Source: M3007 sp041736625 | GTDB taxonomy: Bacteria > Bacteroidota > Bacteroidia > Chitinophagales > Saprospiraceae | Direction: 5' to 3' | DNA: 64,000 bases | NCBI GenBank assembly: GCA_041736625.1 | Contig: JBGSTG010000117.1 | Coordinates: 12,583-76,582, forward strand | Part shown: positions 1 to 8,276 of the stretch, piece by piece | How positions within the stretch are numbered: position 1 is the first letter of the stretch | Layout of the letters: the number at the start of each line of letters is the position of its first letter | Program-made: the position numbers and the translations under genes | Notes under the pieces: model-generated | Seen by the model: only the letters and a program-made list of their open reading frames with translations | Told to the model about the DNA's origin: nothing | The model's database searches: none

Positions 1-1
1 T

Positions 2-1435
2 GCTTTGCTAAGCACCAATCCGCTACATCCGGTATCCTGGCGTTTCCAGAACAACTTTTTGGGTATTCAGCAAAGCATCACCGCTTTGGAGGGCGGTCAG
101 TACACCGCTACCGAGCGCAATGGATTTGGGTGCGAGGCCAAAACGAATACCACGGTGGCCGATCCGATTGACGTGAACATACTGTCGGGATGCTATGAGA
201 TTTGTGATACCGCCCTCGAAAATGGAGACATTTGTTTGGAGGGTCCTTCCGGCACGTATTCCCATTGGGCGTGGCTCCTGTTACCTTCAATGGTTTTGGG
301 CAGCGGCAGCGGCTCGGTGCAGGATTTGTGCCTCACCCAGAACATGGTTGGGGAGATTGTTCTTCAGGTGGAACAAAACTACATCAATACCAACCCGAGC
401 GACACGGTTTCATGCGCCGGCACTTCGGAGCCGTTCTGTCTGGAGCAGATTGAATGCACGAGTTGTCCGGATTTAAATTCTTCCTTTAATACGCCAACGT
501 TGATTCCACTTCAATGCGATACGGCTTATGAACAGGTGGTGAAGATTATCGCCAACATTTCGGTACCCGATGGATACGAATACTGCGGGTATTTACCGGA
601 GTTTACCGGGGCGCATTTTGAATTGATGACCCCAGTGGAGAACTACGGCGTTTTCATCCGTATAACGGGTTTTATCTACGTGACCGATCCCCAGGCTCTG
701 GAAGATGGCCTTCAGGGTGTCATTCGATGGTGCCATGAAGGGACTGGTGAAGTTTGTCCGGCCAACATAAAAGTTCAGCCAAAGGACTGTGATGAGGAGG
801 GTATCTGGTGCATGCAAACGGTCACCATTGTGTACAAGACTTACCCCTGGCCTCCCAGATATCAGATCACGTATGAGTTTCAGGCACATTACATTGAGGG
901 CGATGAATGCGACATTACGTCCTACACAGCCACTGCCGTCAACAATTGGGTCGACCCTCCTGTCGTATTAGCACAGCAAACGTTCACCGGCGTACCCTCT
1001 GCAACTACGATGCACCAAATGACTTTCACACTCACGCAAGCGCAGTACAATGCCATTCCATCTTTGGAATTATCGTTTCGCTCAAACTGTACGCTTGCTT
1101 GTTCTACTTATGTGAATCTCGGCGGTGAAATGCCAAGACCGGAGAGAAATGCCGAGGTTGTTTTCGAAGATACACAATACCTGCTTGTACAGCCGAATCC
1201 TGCGTTTGAGCAGATACAAGTCAAGTACTCCTTGCCGACGAAAGCAGATCAGAGCGGTTTATCCAGATTAGTCATTGTTAACGAACTTGGTCAAACGGCA
1301 TTTGAGCTGCCGTTGAACGCTACAACAGGTGTTGAATCGATAAATGTGTCCCAACTCCCCACTGGCGTTTACGGAATAGGCCTCATGCATGACAACAGTG
1401 TGCAGGAAATGCAAAAATTGGTCATACAACGATAA
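2..1435 (+). CDS. T9SS-secreted surface protein, C-terminal part (5' end outside window)
   Basis: The reading frame is open from the first base, so the gene begins upstream and only its last ~477 residues are seen. The visible part is rich in cysteine and in short beta-strand-like stretches (for example CEICDTALENGDICLEG-like segments), as expected of a disulfide-stabilised extracellular protein. The last ~80 residues form a type A Por secretion sorting domain: a PNP motif (VQPNPAFEQ), a NELGQ turn, a GVY segment and a basic end (KLVIQR). Family knowledge says this domain directs export by the type IX system and is then removed. No enzymatic motif is recognisable, so the function is unknown. 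A strong terminator follows 38 bases after the stop. Confidence 0.8.
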   Translation, partial: ALLSTNPLHPVSWRFQNNFLGIQQSITALEGGQYTATERNGFGCEAKTNTTVADPIDVNILSGCYEICDTALENGDICLEGPSGTYSHWAWLLLPSMVLGSGSGSVQDLCLTQNMVGEIVLQVEQNYINTNPSDTVSCAGTSEPFCLEQIECTSCPDLNSSFNTPTLIPLQCDTAYEQVVKIIANISVPDGYEYCGYLPEFTGAHFELMTPVENYGVFIRITGFIYVTDPQALEDGLQGVIRWCHEGTGEVCPANIKVQPKDCDEEGIWCMQTVTIVYKTYPWPPRYQITYEFQAHYIEGDECDITSYTATAVNNWVDPPVVLAQQTFTGVPSATTMHQMTFTLTQAQYNAIPSLELSFRSNCTLACSTYVNLGGEMPRPERNAEVVFEDTQYLLVQPNPAFEQIQVKYSLPTKADQSGLSRLVIVNELGQTAFELPLNATTGVESINVSQLPTGVYGIGLMHDNSVQEMQKLVIQR

Positions 1436-1472
1436 TTTGCCGGTTAAACCGACGATTTGAATGACCCAATAT

Positions 1473-1516
1473 CTGGTCTTCAATGGCTAAATAGCGCATT
1501 GGAGACCAGTCTTTTT
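1473..1516 (+). terminator. Rho-independent terminator after the T9SS gene
   Basis: A 13-bp stem (1473-1485 with 1497-1509, one non-canonical pair) closes an 11-nt loop and is followed by TCTTTTT. It insulates the secreted-protein gene from rnz. Confidence 0.85.
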
Positions 1517-1595
1517 ATACTTGAAGCCTATCCAAGAGACCAATCAACCTACCTTAGCCGCGAAAAATTTCCATACCCGTAAATGTCCACTCCCC

Positions 1596-2507
1596 ATGGT
1601 GTTGACCATCCTCGGCAACGGCGCCGGCGGCCCTTTTCAGGGTAGACACTACACTGCGCAGATCCTCGAATCCGGCAACCAGATGTTCCTCATCGATTGC
1701 GGCGAGGGCGCCCAGCACCAGTTGTTTCGCTACCGCATCCGGTACGACCGCATCAACCAGATGTTCATCAGTCACCTGCACGGCGACCACGTGTTCGGGC
1801 TGGTGGGGCTGCTCACCTCCTTTTGCATCAAGCAGCGAAATACGCGCCTGCACATCTACTCCCCGCCCGGGTTGCAGGAGCTGGTGGAGCACACCTTCCG
1901 GCTGTGCCGGGTGGCGGGGTCATTCCCACTGACTTTTACGGAGGTGAACCCCGAAGTGCACGCTCTGGTGTTTGAAAACAAACAACTGTCGGTGTGGAGC
2001 ATCCCCCTCCACCACCGGACACCCTGTTGCGGTTGGCTCTTCCGCGAAAAACCCCGACCCCGCAACATGCGCAAAGATGCGCTGGAAAAATACGCAATAC
2101 CGTTTGCCGACATCCCGGCCATCAAAGCCGGCGCAGACTGGATTACCCACCAGGGGCAGCCGGTGCCCAATGCCGAGCTGACCACCGACCCGAAGCCGCC
2201 GGCCAGTTATGCATTTTGCAGCGACACCGCACCCTCCGACCGGGTCGCCGAATGTGTCCGGGGGGTGGACTTGCTGTACCACGAAGCCACTTTTCTGAAC
2301 GAACACGCCATGGAGGCCGGCCTGTCATACCACAGCACCGCTGCGCAGGCCGCGCAAATCGCCCAAAAAGCCGGCGTAAAACAACTCCTCCTGGGGCACG
2401 TTTCCGCCCGTTATAAAACCCTTGACCAGCACCTGACGGAAGCCCGGGAGGTGTTCGCTGAAACCATCGCCGCAGAAGAAGGAAAGCGTATCGAATGCGG
2501 AACATAA
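1596..2507 (+). CDS. rnz: Ribonuclease Z
   Basis: Endonuclease of the metallo-beta-lactamase fold that trims the 3' trailer of tRNA precursors. The zinc motif HLHGDH is at residues 60-65, followed by the later ligands in YHEATF, CSDTAP and LGHVSARY. The ATG at 1596 gives MVLTILGNGAGGPFQ, the usual beginning of this family, and a 303-residue protein of normal length; an upstream in-frame TTG at 1521 is less likely. The first loop reads GNGAGGPFQ rather than the common GTGSAxP. The last four codons (ECGT) and the stop lie in a GCGGAAT-type repeat, so the native C-terminus appears to have been replaced by repeat sequence. Confidence 0.93.
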   Translation: MVLTILGNGAGGPFQGRHYTAQILESGNQMFLIDCGEGAQHQLFRYRIRYDRINQMFISHLHGDHVFGLVGLLTSFCIKQRNTRLHIYSPPGLQELVEHTFRLCRVAGSFPLTFTEVNPEVHALVFENKQLSVWSIPLHHRTPCCGWLFREKPRPRNMRKDALEKYAIPFADIPAIKAGADWITHQGQPVPNAELTTDPKPPASYAFCSDTAPSDRVAECVRGVDLLYHEATFLNEHAMEAGLSYHSTAAQAAQIAQKAGVKQLLLGHVSARYKTLDQHLTEAREVFAETIAAEEGKRIECGT

Positions 2508-2739
2508 GGAATGCGGAGTGCGGAATGCGGAATGCGGAATATGAGGGCTCTCGGTCTATTCGTAAAACCAGAGGCGGTGGTGCGAATTGCCATGGCAAAT
2601 ATTTCGGTAAGTGTGTTTCCGGCCCCAACGCAATACCTGGCGCCCTCATATTCCGCATTCCGAATTCCGCATTCCGCATTCGAAAAGACCAAGCGCCCTT
2701 TTATTCCGCACTCCGCACTCCGCACTCCGCATTCGGATA
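2492..2739. repeat. GCGGAAT heptamer inverted repeat between rnz and the Crp/Fnr gene
   Basis: Tandem 7-bp units (GAATGCG and close variants) run from 2492 to about 2540. The reverse complement (CGCATTC, CGCACTC) runs from about 2650 to 2735. Inner arms also pair: GCGGAATATGAGGGC near 2536 with GCCCTCATATTCCGC near 2642. The ~90-bp centre has no gene. The element covers the whole gap between two convergent genes and could act as a two-way terminator. The core TTTTATTCCGC with CCAAG nearby recurs at 16.4 and 18.9 kb. Confidence 0.85.
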
Positions 2740-3420
2740 TCAGGCTAGTTTGGCCACATCCCGGATCAATATGCTGTTCCGTTTGAAGTAGATGAGGTTG
2801 GCCTTTTTGAGTTCGTTGAGCACGGAGGTAACCGTTTGGCGGCTGGTGCCGGTGAGGCTGGCGATGTCGGCCTGGGTGAGGTGGTGTTTGACCAGGGTCT
2901 CGAACCCGATGCGGCGGCCTTCCCGGCCGGCTGTTTCCACCAGAAACTCGATGATGCGCTCGCGGGCGTCTTTGGACACCATGTTGGCCAGGCGCTCTTC
3001 CAGCCGGCACAGCCGTTTGCTCAGGTGGGCCATGCAGGAAAGCACCAGATTGGTGCGGCTCTGCATGAGTTGCTGGAAATCGGACAGTGACACGCTGAGG
3101 TATTCCACTTCATCGTGCAGGGCCTGTGCGTAGTCGGTGTATTTTCCTGCGCCGGTGAGGCCCACATCGCTGAACAGCGCGCCGGGTTGCAAGATTTCTT
3201 TGATCACTTCCTTGCCTTCCTCGGTGAAGGTGCCGGTTTTCACCCGCCCGCCGACCAGAAAATACAGGTGCTCGACCGGGTCGTCGGGCACATAAATGAA
3301 ATGGTATCGGGGCGCTTTTTTCAACCGGCAATAACCGGCCAGCGTCACCAGGTCGTCCTGTTGTAAAGATGCCAGAATGGGCAATTGCGCGAGAAATTCG
3401 ATGGTGGTTAGTTTGTCCAT
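2740..3420 (-). CDS. Crp/Fnr family transcriptional regulator
   Basis: About 226 residues with an N-terminal cyclic-nucleotide-binding-like beta-barrel (residues ~10-120, including the glycine-rich turn HLYFLVGGRVKTGTFTEEGK) and a C-terminal winged helix (~150-226) whose recognition helix is TQADIASLTGTSRQTVTSVLNEL. The ATG at 3420 gives MDKLTTIEFL; the frame extends 32 codons upstream but without a good start context. There is no FNR-type N-terminal cysteine cluster, so it is not an obvious oxygen-sensing iron-sulfur regulator. It may sense a nucleotide or another small effector. It stands alone, convergent with rnz. Target genes cannot be read from the sequence. Confidence 0.88.
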   Translation of the reverse strand: MDKLTTIEFLAQLPILASLQQDDLVTLAGYCRLKKAPRYHFIYVPDDPVEHLYFLVGGRVKTGTFTEEGKEVIKEILQPGALFSDVGLTGAGKYTDYAQALHDEVEYLSVSLSDFQQLMQSRTNLVLSCMAHLSKRLCRLEERLANMVSKDARERIIEFLVETAGREGRRIGFETLVKHHLTQADIASLTGTSRQTVTSVLNELKKANLIYFKRNSILIRDVAKLA

Positions 3421-3612
3421 GGCTAAGGATTTTTGTATCTGGCAACTGAAGTGTAAACCAGTACCTTTTTTTGATGATACAAAAGTGACGCTTATGCCTT
3501 CGGGAGAAAAGTACACTTATCGCAATAAGTCCAATATTAAGCGCAAATATTTTTTTATAAAAATTTGACTATAATTATTTTAGCCTATTTATTTGTCCAA
3601 AAAAAATGAAAA

Positions 3613-3903
3613 TTGGCGGTCGGTTGTCGGTTGTCGGCGGTCGGTTGTCGGCGGTCGGCGGTCGGTTGTCGGCGGTCGGCGGCGGTCGGTTGTCGGCGGT
3701 CGGACACACTACTGGACATTTTCAATCACGTCCTATTCAGAGGACTTGCAGACCCATTGAAATTTTCTACCTCTTCGGGGTCAATACAAAAAAGGAGCTG
3801 GCTTGTGTCCCTCAGAAAAATGTCCGGCAGTGTGTCCAACGACCGAAAGCCGACAACCGAAAGCCGAAAGCCGACAACCGACAACCGACCGCCGAAAGCC
3901 GAC
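3613..3903. repeat. GTCGGTT heptamer inverted repeat element
   Basis: The left arm (about 3613-3700) consists of 7-bp units GTCGGTT/GTCGGCG. The right arm (about 3838-3903) holds the reverse complement, with variants such as GAAAGCC. Inside the arrays a second pair also matches: GGACACACTACTGGACATTT at 3701 against its near reverse complement around 3818-3836. The loop of about 95 bp has no gene. The right edge stops four bases from the stop codon of the DUF2795 gene. The rest of the 487-bp gap (3421-3605) is AT-rich and should hold the promoter of the Crp/Fnr gene; I found no exact TAnnTTTG box there. Confidence 0.85.
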
Positions 3904-3907
3904 AGCC

Positions 3908-4129
3908 TCAGTATTCGTCCTCGTTGAAGAAAAAGTCTTCGTGCCTTGGATAGTCGGGCCAGATGTCTTCAATGCCCTCGTAAATTTCTCCGTCGTCGTC
4001 GAGTTCCTCGAGGTTGTCGATGACCTGACGGGGCGCCCCTGATCGGATGGCGTAATCGATGAGTTCGTCTTTGGTGGCCGGCCAGGGAGCTTCTTCCAGT
4101 TTAGAGGCCAAATCGAGCGTCCAGAACAT
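3908..4129 (-). CDS. DUF2795 domain small protein
   Basis: A 73-residue acidic protein. The conserved core is MFWTLDLASKLEEAPWPATK followed by DELIDYAIRSGAP, and it ends in a DFFFNEDEY tail, the form found widely in Bacteroidota. Function is unknown. It lies 29 bases downstream of queA on the same strand and is probably co-transcribed with it. Its 3' end abuts a GTCGGTT-type repeat. Confidence 0.85.
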   Translation of the reverse strand: MFWTLDLASKLEEAPWPATKDELIDYAIRSGAPRQVIDNLEELDDDGEIYEGIEDIWPDYPRHEDFFFNEDEY

Positions 4130-4158
4130 AGTTTTGTGCAGCGGGTGTTTTGTTCGGT

Positions 4159-5223
4159 TTAGAGAATGAGCATGGCGTCGCCGTAGCTGAAGAATCGGTA
4201 TTTCTCCTTGATGGCTTCCTGGTAGGCGTCCATGATCAGTTCGAATCCGCCGAAAGCGCAGACCATGATGAGCAGGCTGGATTTCGGCTGATGGAAGTTG
4301 GTTACCATGCTGTCGGCGATGGTAAATTCGAAGGGCGGGTAGATAAACTTGTTGGTCCAGCCTTCGATGGGTTTGAGCAGGGAGTCGGCGGATACGCCGG
4401 TTTCGAGTGCCCGCATGGTGGTGGTGCCGATGGAGCAGACGCGTTTGCCGGATGTTTTGGCGGCATTCACCACGGTGGCTGTTTCGGGTGGCACGCGGAA
4501 GTACTCTGCCTCCATTTTATGTTTCGACAGGTCTTCCACGTCGATGGTCCGGAAGGTGCCCAGGCCGATGTGCAGGGTGACGTCGGCGAAGCGGATGCCT
4601 TTGAGTTCAAGGCGTTTGAGCAGCTCGCGGCTGAAGTGGAGACCCGAGGTGGGTGCGGCCACGGCGCCCACTTCCTTGGCGTAAATGGTTTGAAACCGTT
4701 CGCGGTCCATGTCGTTGGGTTCCCGCTCGATGTATTTGGGCAGGGGGGTATTACCGAGGCGGTAGAGTTCGCGCTGGAACTCTTCCTCCGAGCCGTCGAA
4801 CAGAAAGCGGATGGTTCGCCCGCGGGAGGTGGTGTTATCGACCACTTCGGCGACCAGGGCGTCGTTGCCTTTTTCGTCTTCGAAGTAGAGCTTGTTACCC
4901 ACCCGGATCTTGCGTGCCGGGTCGACCAGCACGTCCCACAGCCGGGCTTCGTGGTTGAGTTCGCGGAGCAGGAACACTTCGATCTTGGCGCCCGTTTTTT
5001 CTTTTTGCCCGAACATGCGGGCGGGAAAAACCTTGGTGTTGTTGAAGACCATGGCATCGCCGTCGCCGTAGTACTCGAGGATGTCTTTGAACACCTTGTG
5101 CTCAATTTTTCCCGTTTCGCGGTGTATCACCATCATTCGGCTCTGATCGCGTTCTTCCGTGGGGACTTGAGCAACCAGCTCCTGAGGCAGGTTGAAGGTA
5201 AAATGTGAGAGTTTCGCACGCAT
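4159..5223 (-). CDS. queA: S-adenosylmethionine:tRNA ribosyltransferase-isomerase
   Basis: Penultimate enzyme of queuosine synthesis: it transfers and isomerises the ribose of SAM onto preQ1 at the tRNA wobble position to give epoxyqueuosine. It is about 354 residues from the ATG at 5223 (MRAKLSHFTFNLPQELVAQ), a normal length. Family segments visible include AQVPTEERDQSRMMV, the FNNTKVFPARMFG stretch, APTSGLHFS and the C-terminal NFHQPKSSLLIMVCAFGG. Upstream in-frame ATGs at 5247 and 5241 would add 6-8 residues that other family members lack. DUF2795 follows closely. Confidence 0.95.
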   Translation of the reverse strand: MRAKLSHFTFNLPQELVAQVPTEERDQSRMMVIHRETGKIEHKVFKDILEYYGDGDAMVFNNTKVFPARMFGQKEKTGAKIEVFLLRELNHEARLWDVLVDPARKIRVGNKLYFEDEKGNDALVAEVVDNTTSRGRTIRFLFDGSEEEFQRELYRLGNTPLPKYIEREPNDMDRERFQTIYAKEVGAVAAPTSGLHFSRELLKRLELKGIRFADVTLHIGLGTFRTIDVEDLSKHKMEAEYFRVPPETATVVNAAKTSGKRVCSIGTTTMRALETGVSADSLLKPIEGWTNKFIYPPFEFTIADSMVTNFHQPKSSLLIMVCAFGGFELIMDAYQEAIKEKYRFFSYGDAMLIL

Positions 5224-5380
5224 AATGGTTGGTACGGTCATGGGCACAAAAGGTCACAACTTAGCGACCAGGTGTTTTTACGTAGAAAATGGGTATTTTC
5301 GAAGCGCGCGTTGAACGCGGCTTCAAAATGGCTGCAAAAGTAAACTTTTTTGCGAAACGTCCAAAAAAGATTTTTGTGGA

Positions 5381-7192
5381 TCAGGAAACGGTGGCCACTG
5401 TTCTTTGGTTGCGCTTGCGGTCGTGCTCCTTCAGGTAAATTTTGCGCAGGCGAATGTTTTGAGGGGTGACCTCTACGTATTCGTCCTCCTGAATGTATTC
5501 CAGGGCCTCTTCCAAGGTAAAGCGGCGGGGGGGCGGCAGCGACGCTTTGTCGTCGGCACCGGAGGAGCGCATGTTGGTGAGTTTCTTGGTTTTGGTCACG
5601 TTGATGACCAGATCGCCGGGGCGATTGTTCTCACCGATCACCTGTCCTTCGTACACATCCTCGCCGGGTTCAATGAAAAAGACGCCGCGGTCCTGCAGGT
5701 TGTCGAGCGCGTAAGGAATGGCGGTGCCGTTCTCCAGCACGATGAGTGAGCCGTTCTGGCGCCCGGGCAATTCGCCTTTCCAGGGTTCATAATGAAGGAA
5801 ACGGTGGGTCATGATGGCCTCGCCCTGGGTACTGGTCAGTATGTTGGAGCGCAGGCCGATGATACCCCGGGAAGGAATTTCGAAGCGCAGCACAAAGCGG
5901 TCCGACTTGGGCTCCATGCTTTTCATGACCCCTTTGCGGCGGGTGACCAGCTCGATGCATTTTCCGCTGGTTTCTTCAGGCACGTCGATGGTGAGCTCTT
6001 CCACCGGCTCGCATTTTACGCCGTCGATTTCCTTGACGATCACCCTCGGCTGGCCGATCTGTAGTTCATAGCCTTCGCGGCGCATGGTTTCAATGAGCAC
6101 AGCCAGGTGCAGAACGCCGCGCCCGAACACCATAAAGGAGTCGGCCGAATTGGTCTCCTGCATCCGCATGGCAAGGTTCTTTTCCAGTTCTTTTTCGAGC
6201 CGCTCGCGAATGTGGCGGCTGGTGACGAACTTGCCCTCCTTGCCGAAAAACGGCGAGTCGTTGATGGTGAAGAGCATGCTCATGGTGGGCTCGTCGATGG
6301 CGATGGTTTCCAGCGCTTCGGGGTTCTCGTAGTCGGCGATGGTATCACCGATATCGAAACCGTCGACCCCCACAACCGCACAAATGTCGCCCGCTTCCAC
6401 GCGGCTGACCTCTTTTTTGCCCATGCCTTCAAAGACGTAGAGCTGTTTGATGCGGTGGCGACCCACGGTACCGTCCTTTTTCACGAGCGACACCGGTTGG
6501 TTGCTGTTCAGTGCACCCCGCTTGAGGCGACCGATGGCGATCCGGCCGATGAAGTTGGAATAGTCCAGTGAAGTGATCATCATCTGAGGGCTGCCCTCCT
6601 CCACCTGAGGGGGCGGGATGTGCTCAAGGATGGCGTCGAGCAAGGGGGTGATGTCTTCCGTTGGTTTATTCCAGTCGGTGCTCATCCAACCCTGTTTGGC
6701 TGAGCCGTAGATGGTCGGGAAGTCGAGCTGCTCTTCGGTAGCGTCGAGGGAAAACATGAGATCGAACACCTGCTCGTGGGCCCAGTCGGGGTTGCAGTTG
6801 GGCTTGTCGACCTTGTTGATGACGACAATGGCTTTTTTGCCCATTTGCAGGGCTTTTTGCAGCACAAATCGGGTTTGGGGCATAGGGCCCTCAAATGCGT
6901 CGACGAGCAGCAGCACACCGTCGGCCATGTTGAGGACGCGCTCCACCTCGCCACCGAAGTCGGCGTGCCCGGGGGTATCGATGATATTGATCTTGGCGCC
7001 GTTGTACGTGATGGAAACGTTCTTGGCCAGAATGGTGATGCCGCGCTCGCGCTCCAGATCGTTGTTGTCCAGGATCAGTTCGCCGGTAAGCTCGTGCTCC
7101 TTGAACAGTTTTGCCGTGTGGATCATTTTGTCCACCAGGGTGGTTTTGCCGTGGTCGACGTGCGCGATGATGGCGATGTTGCGGATATTCAT
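5381..7192 (-). CDS. typA: Translational GTPase TypA/BipA
   Basis: 603-residue ribosome-associated GTPase of the EF-G family, linked in other bacteria to 50S assembly and stress or cold adaptation. The G1 motif AHVDHGKTT is near residue 10, with DTPGHADFGGEV (G3) and NKVDKPNCNPDWA (G4) following. The BipA-specific C-terminal part (RGIIGLRSNILTSTQGEAIM, then RRFTLEEALEYIQEDEYVEVTP) is complete. It is preceded by an exact reverse-strand TAnnTTTG box and is probably monocistronic. Confidence 0.96.
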   Translation of the reverse strand: MNIRNIAIIAHVDHGKTTLVDKMIHTAKLFKEHELTGELILDNNDLERERGITILAKNVSITYNGAKINIIDTPGHADFGGEVERVLNMADGVLLLVDAFEGPMPQTRFVLQKALQMGKKAIVVINKVDKPNCNPDWAHEQVFDLMFSLDATEEQLDFPTIYGSAKQGWMSTDWNKPTEDITPLLDAILEHIPPPQVEEGSPQMMITSLDYSNFIGRIAIGRLKRGALNSNQPVSLVKKDGTVGRHRIKQLYVFEGMGKKEVSRVEAGDICAVVGVDGFDIGDTIADYENPEALETIAIDEPTMSMLFTINDSPFFGKEGKFVTSRHIRERLEKELEKNLAMRMQETNSADSFMVFGRGVLHLAVLIETMRREGYELQIGQPRVIVKEIDGVKCEPVEELTIDVPEETSGKCIELVTRRKGVMKSMEPKSDRFVLRFEIPSRGIIGLRSNILTSTQGEAIMTHRFLHYEPWKGELPGRQNGSLIVLENGTAIPYALDNLQDRGVFFIEPGEDVYEGQVIGENNRPGDLVINVTKTKKLTNMRSSGADDKASLPPPRRFTLEEALEYIQEDEYVEVTPQNIRLRKIYLKEHDRKRNQRTVATVS

Positions 7193-7238
7193 GAACGGTT
7201 TTTAAGGCGCAGTTGCGCGCCTGATTTTTTCAAAGGCG

Positions 7239-7246
7239 CAAAAATA
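7239..7246 (-). promoter_or_regulatory. Bacteroidota -7 box upstream of typA
   Basis: The reverse strand reads TATTTTTG, a full match to TAnnTTTG, 47 bases before the typA start. No clear -33 TTG was seen at the usual distance. Confidence 0.5.
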
Positions 7247-7377
7247 CGACCATTTTCGTTGATATGAAAGGGGTGATACACGAACAAATTGTTAAGTCCG
7301 CAAATACACCGTACTAATACGTCGAAATTTTACATTTATTTAATAGATAAAAATTTTTTCAGAGAACTGAATTTTTA

Positions 7378-7385
7378 TACATTTG
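7378..7385 (+). promoter_or_regulatory. Bacteroidota -7 box upstream of the TauE-like gene
   Basis: TACATTTG in an AT-rich stretch, 116 bases before the proposed ATG at 7502. The 309-bp gap between typA and this gene (7193-7501) holds only the two divergent promoters and AT-rich DNA. Confidence 0.45.
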
Positions 7386-7501
7386 TGCTTTCCCACGGAC
7401 ATCCCTCCCGGCATTCCGGTCTCCATTTTAGCAAGCCATCGAAAGAGCCAATTGAGAGCGCCATCATTGAAACGGTTTTGCCGGGTTTTTTTTTCAAGTT
7501 C

Positions 7502-8272
7502 ATGTTTTGGATCATAGCCGCTACGGCCTTTTTGGCCTCGCTACTGACCCTGTTCTCCGGTTTCGGTCTGGGTACCATTTTGTTGCCGGTAATGGGTTTG
7601 TTTTTTCCAGTAGAAGTAGCGGTCGCACTCACGGGTGTAGTGCATCTTTCTAACAACCTTTTCAAGCTTGTGCTGGTCGGACGATTTGCCGACCGGCCCA
7701 CCCTCCTGCGGTTCGGCATCCCATCGGTTGCCGGTGGCCTGCTGGGCGCCTGGACGCTGTCCGCCATGAGCGAACTGGCGCCGTGGTTCACCTGGGCCTG
7801 GGGCGCCCATCGTTTTGATGTGGAAGCCATCAAACTGGTTGTTGGCGTGCTGATGGTTCTTTTTGCACTGCTGGAACTGACACCGGCCGGCCGGCAGATG
7901 CGTTTCGGTCGCCGTTTATTGTACGTAGGAGGATTGATCAGTGGCTTCTTCGGGGGGTTAAGCGGGCATCAGGGCGCCCTGCGCTCCGCTTTTCTCATCA
8001 ATCTTGGACTGGACAAGTCGGCCTACATCGCCACCGGGGTACTCATCGCCTGTCTGGTAGACGGGGTACGGATACCGGTTTATTTCAGCCGTTTTTTGGC
8101 CGACGAAGGGTTGCAAAACTGGCCCGTGCTCGTCACCGCCATTGTTTTTGCCTTTGCCGGCGCCTACCTCGGCGCGCGGTACATGGAAAAGGTGACGCTC
8201 GGCGCGGTGCAGTGGATCACCGGTGTGCTGATCATGGCCGTGGGGCTGCTGTTGGCGGCGGGTATCCTTTGA
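7502..8272 (+). CDS. TauE/SafE (TSUP) family membrane permease
   Basis: 256-residue inner-membrane protein with about eight hydrophobic segments, the normal size for sulfite/organosulfonate exporter family members. The pseudo-duplicated family motifs are visible: GFGLGTILLPVMG in the first half and GLISGFFGGLSGHQGALRSAF in the second. The ATG at 7502 starts directly before the first membrane helix (MFWIIAATAFLASLLTL); the 71 codons upstream in frame are AT-rich, non-conserved and overlap the promoter. The substrate cannot be assigned. It is convergent with the downstream prenyltransferase gene, whose stop is four bases away. Confidence 0.85.
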   Translation: MFWIIAATAFLASLLTLFSGFGLGTILLPVMGLFFPVEVAVALTGVVHLSNNLFKLVLVGRFADRPTLLRFGIPSVAGGLLGAWTLSAMSELAPWFTWAWGAHRFDVEAIKLVVGVLMVLFALLELTPAGRQMRFGRRLLYVGGLISGFFGGLSGHQGALRSAFLINLGLDKSAYIATGVLIACLVDGVRIPVYFSRFLADEGLQNWPVLVTAIVFAFAGAYLGARYMEKVTLGAVQWITGVLIMAVGLLLAAGIL

Positions 8273-8276
8273 GGGC

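Noticed and set aside
2143..3010. Several overlapping frames with repeated NAECGM / PHSAFRI peptides
   Set aside because: These are translations of the 7-bp GCGGAAT repeat arrays in different frames; a 7-bp unit reads as a 7-residue repeat in any frame. They are not genes.
3606..3972. Frames with VGGRLSAVGG and TTESRKPTTDN repeats
   Set aside because: Products of the GTCGGTT repeat arrays on either strand, with no start context and no non-repeat domain.
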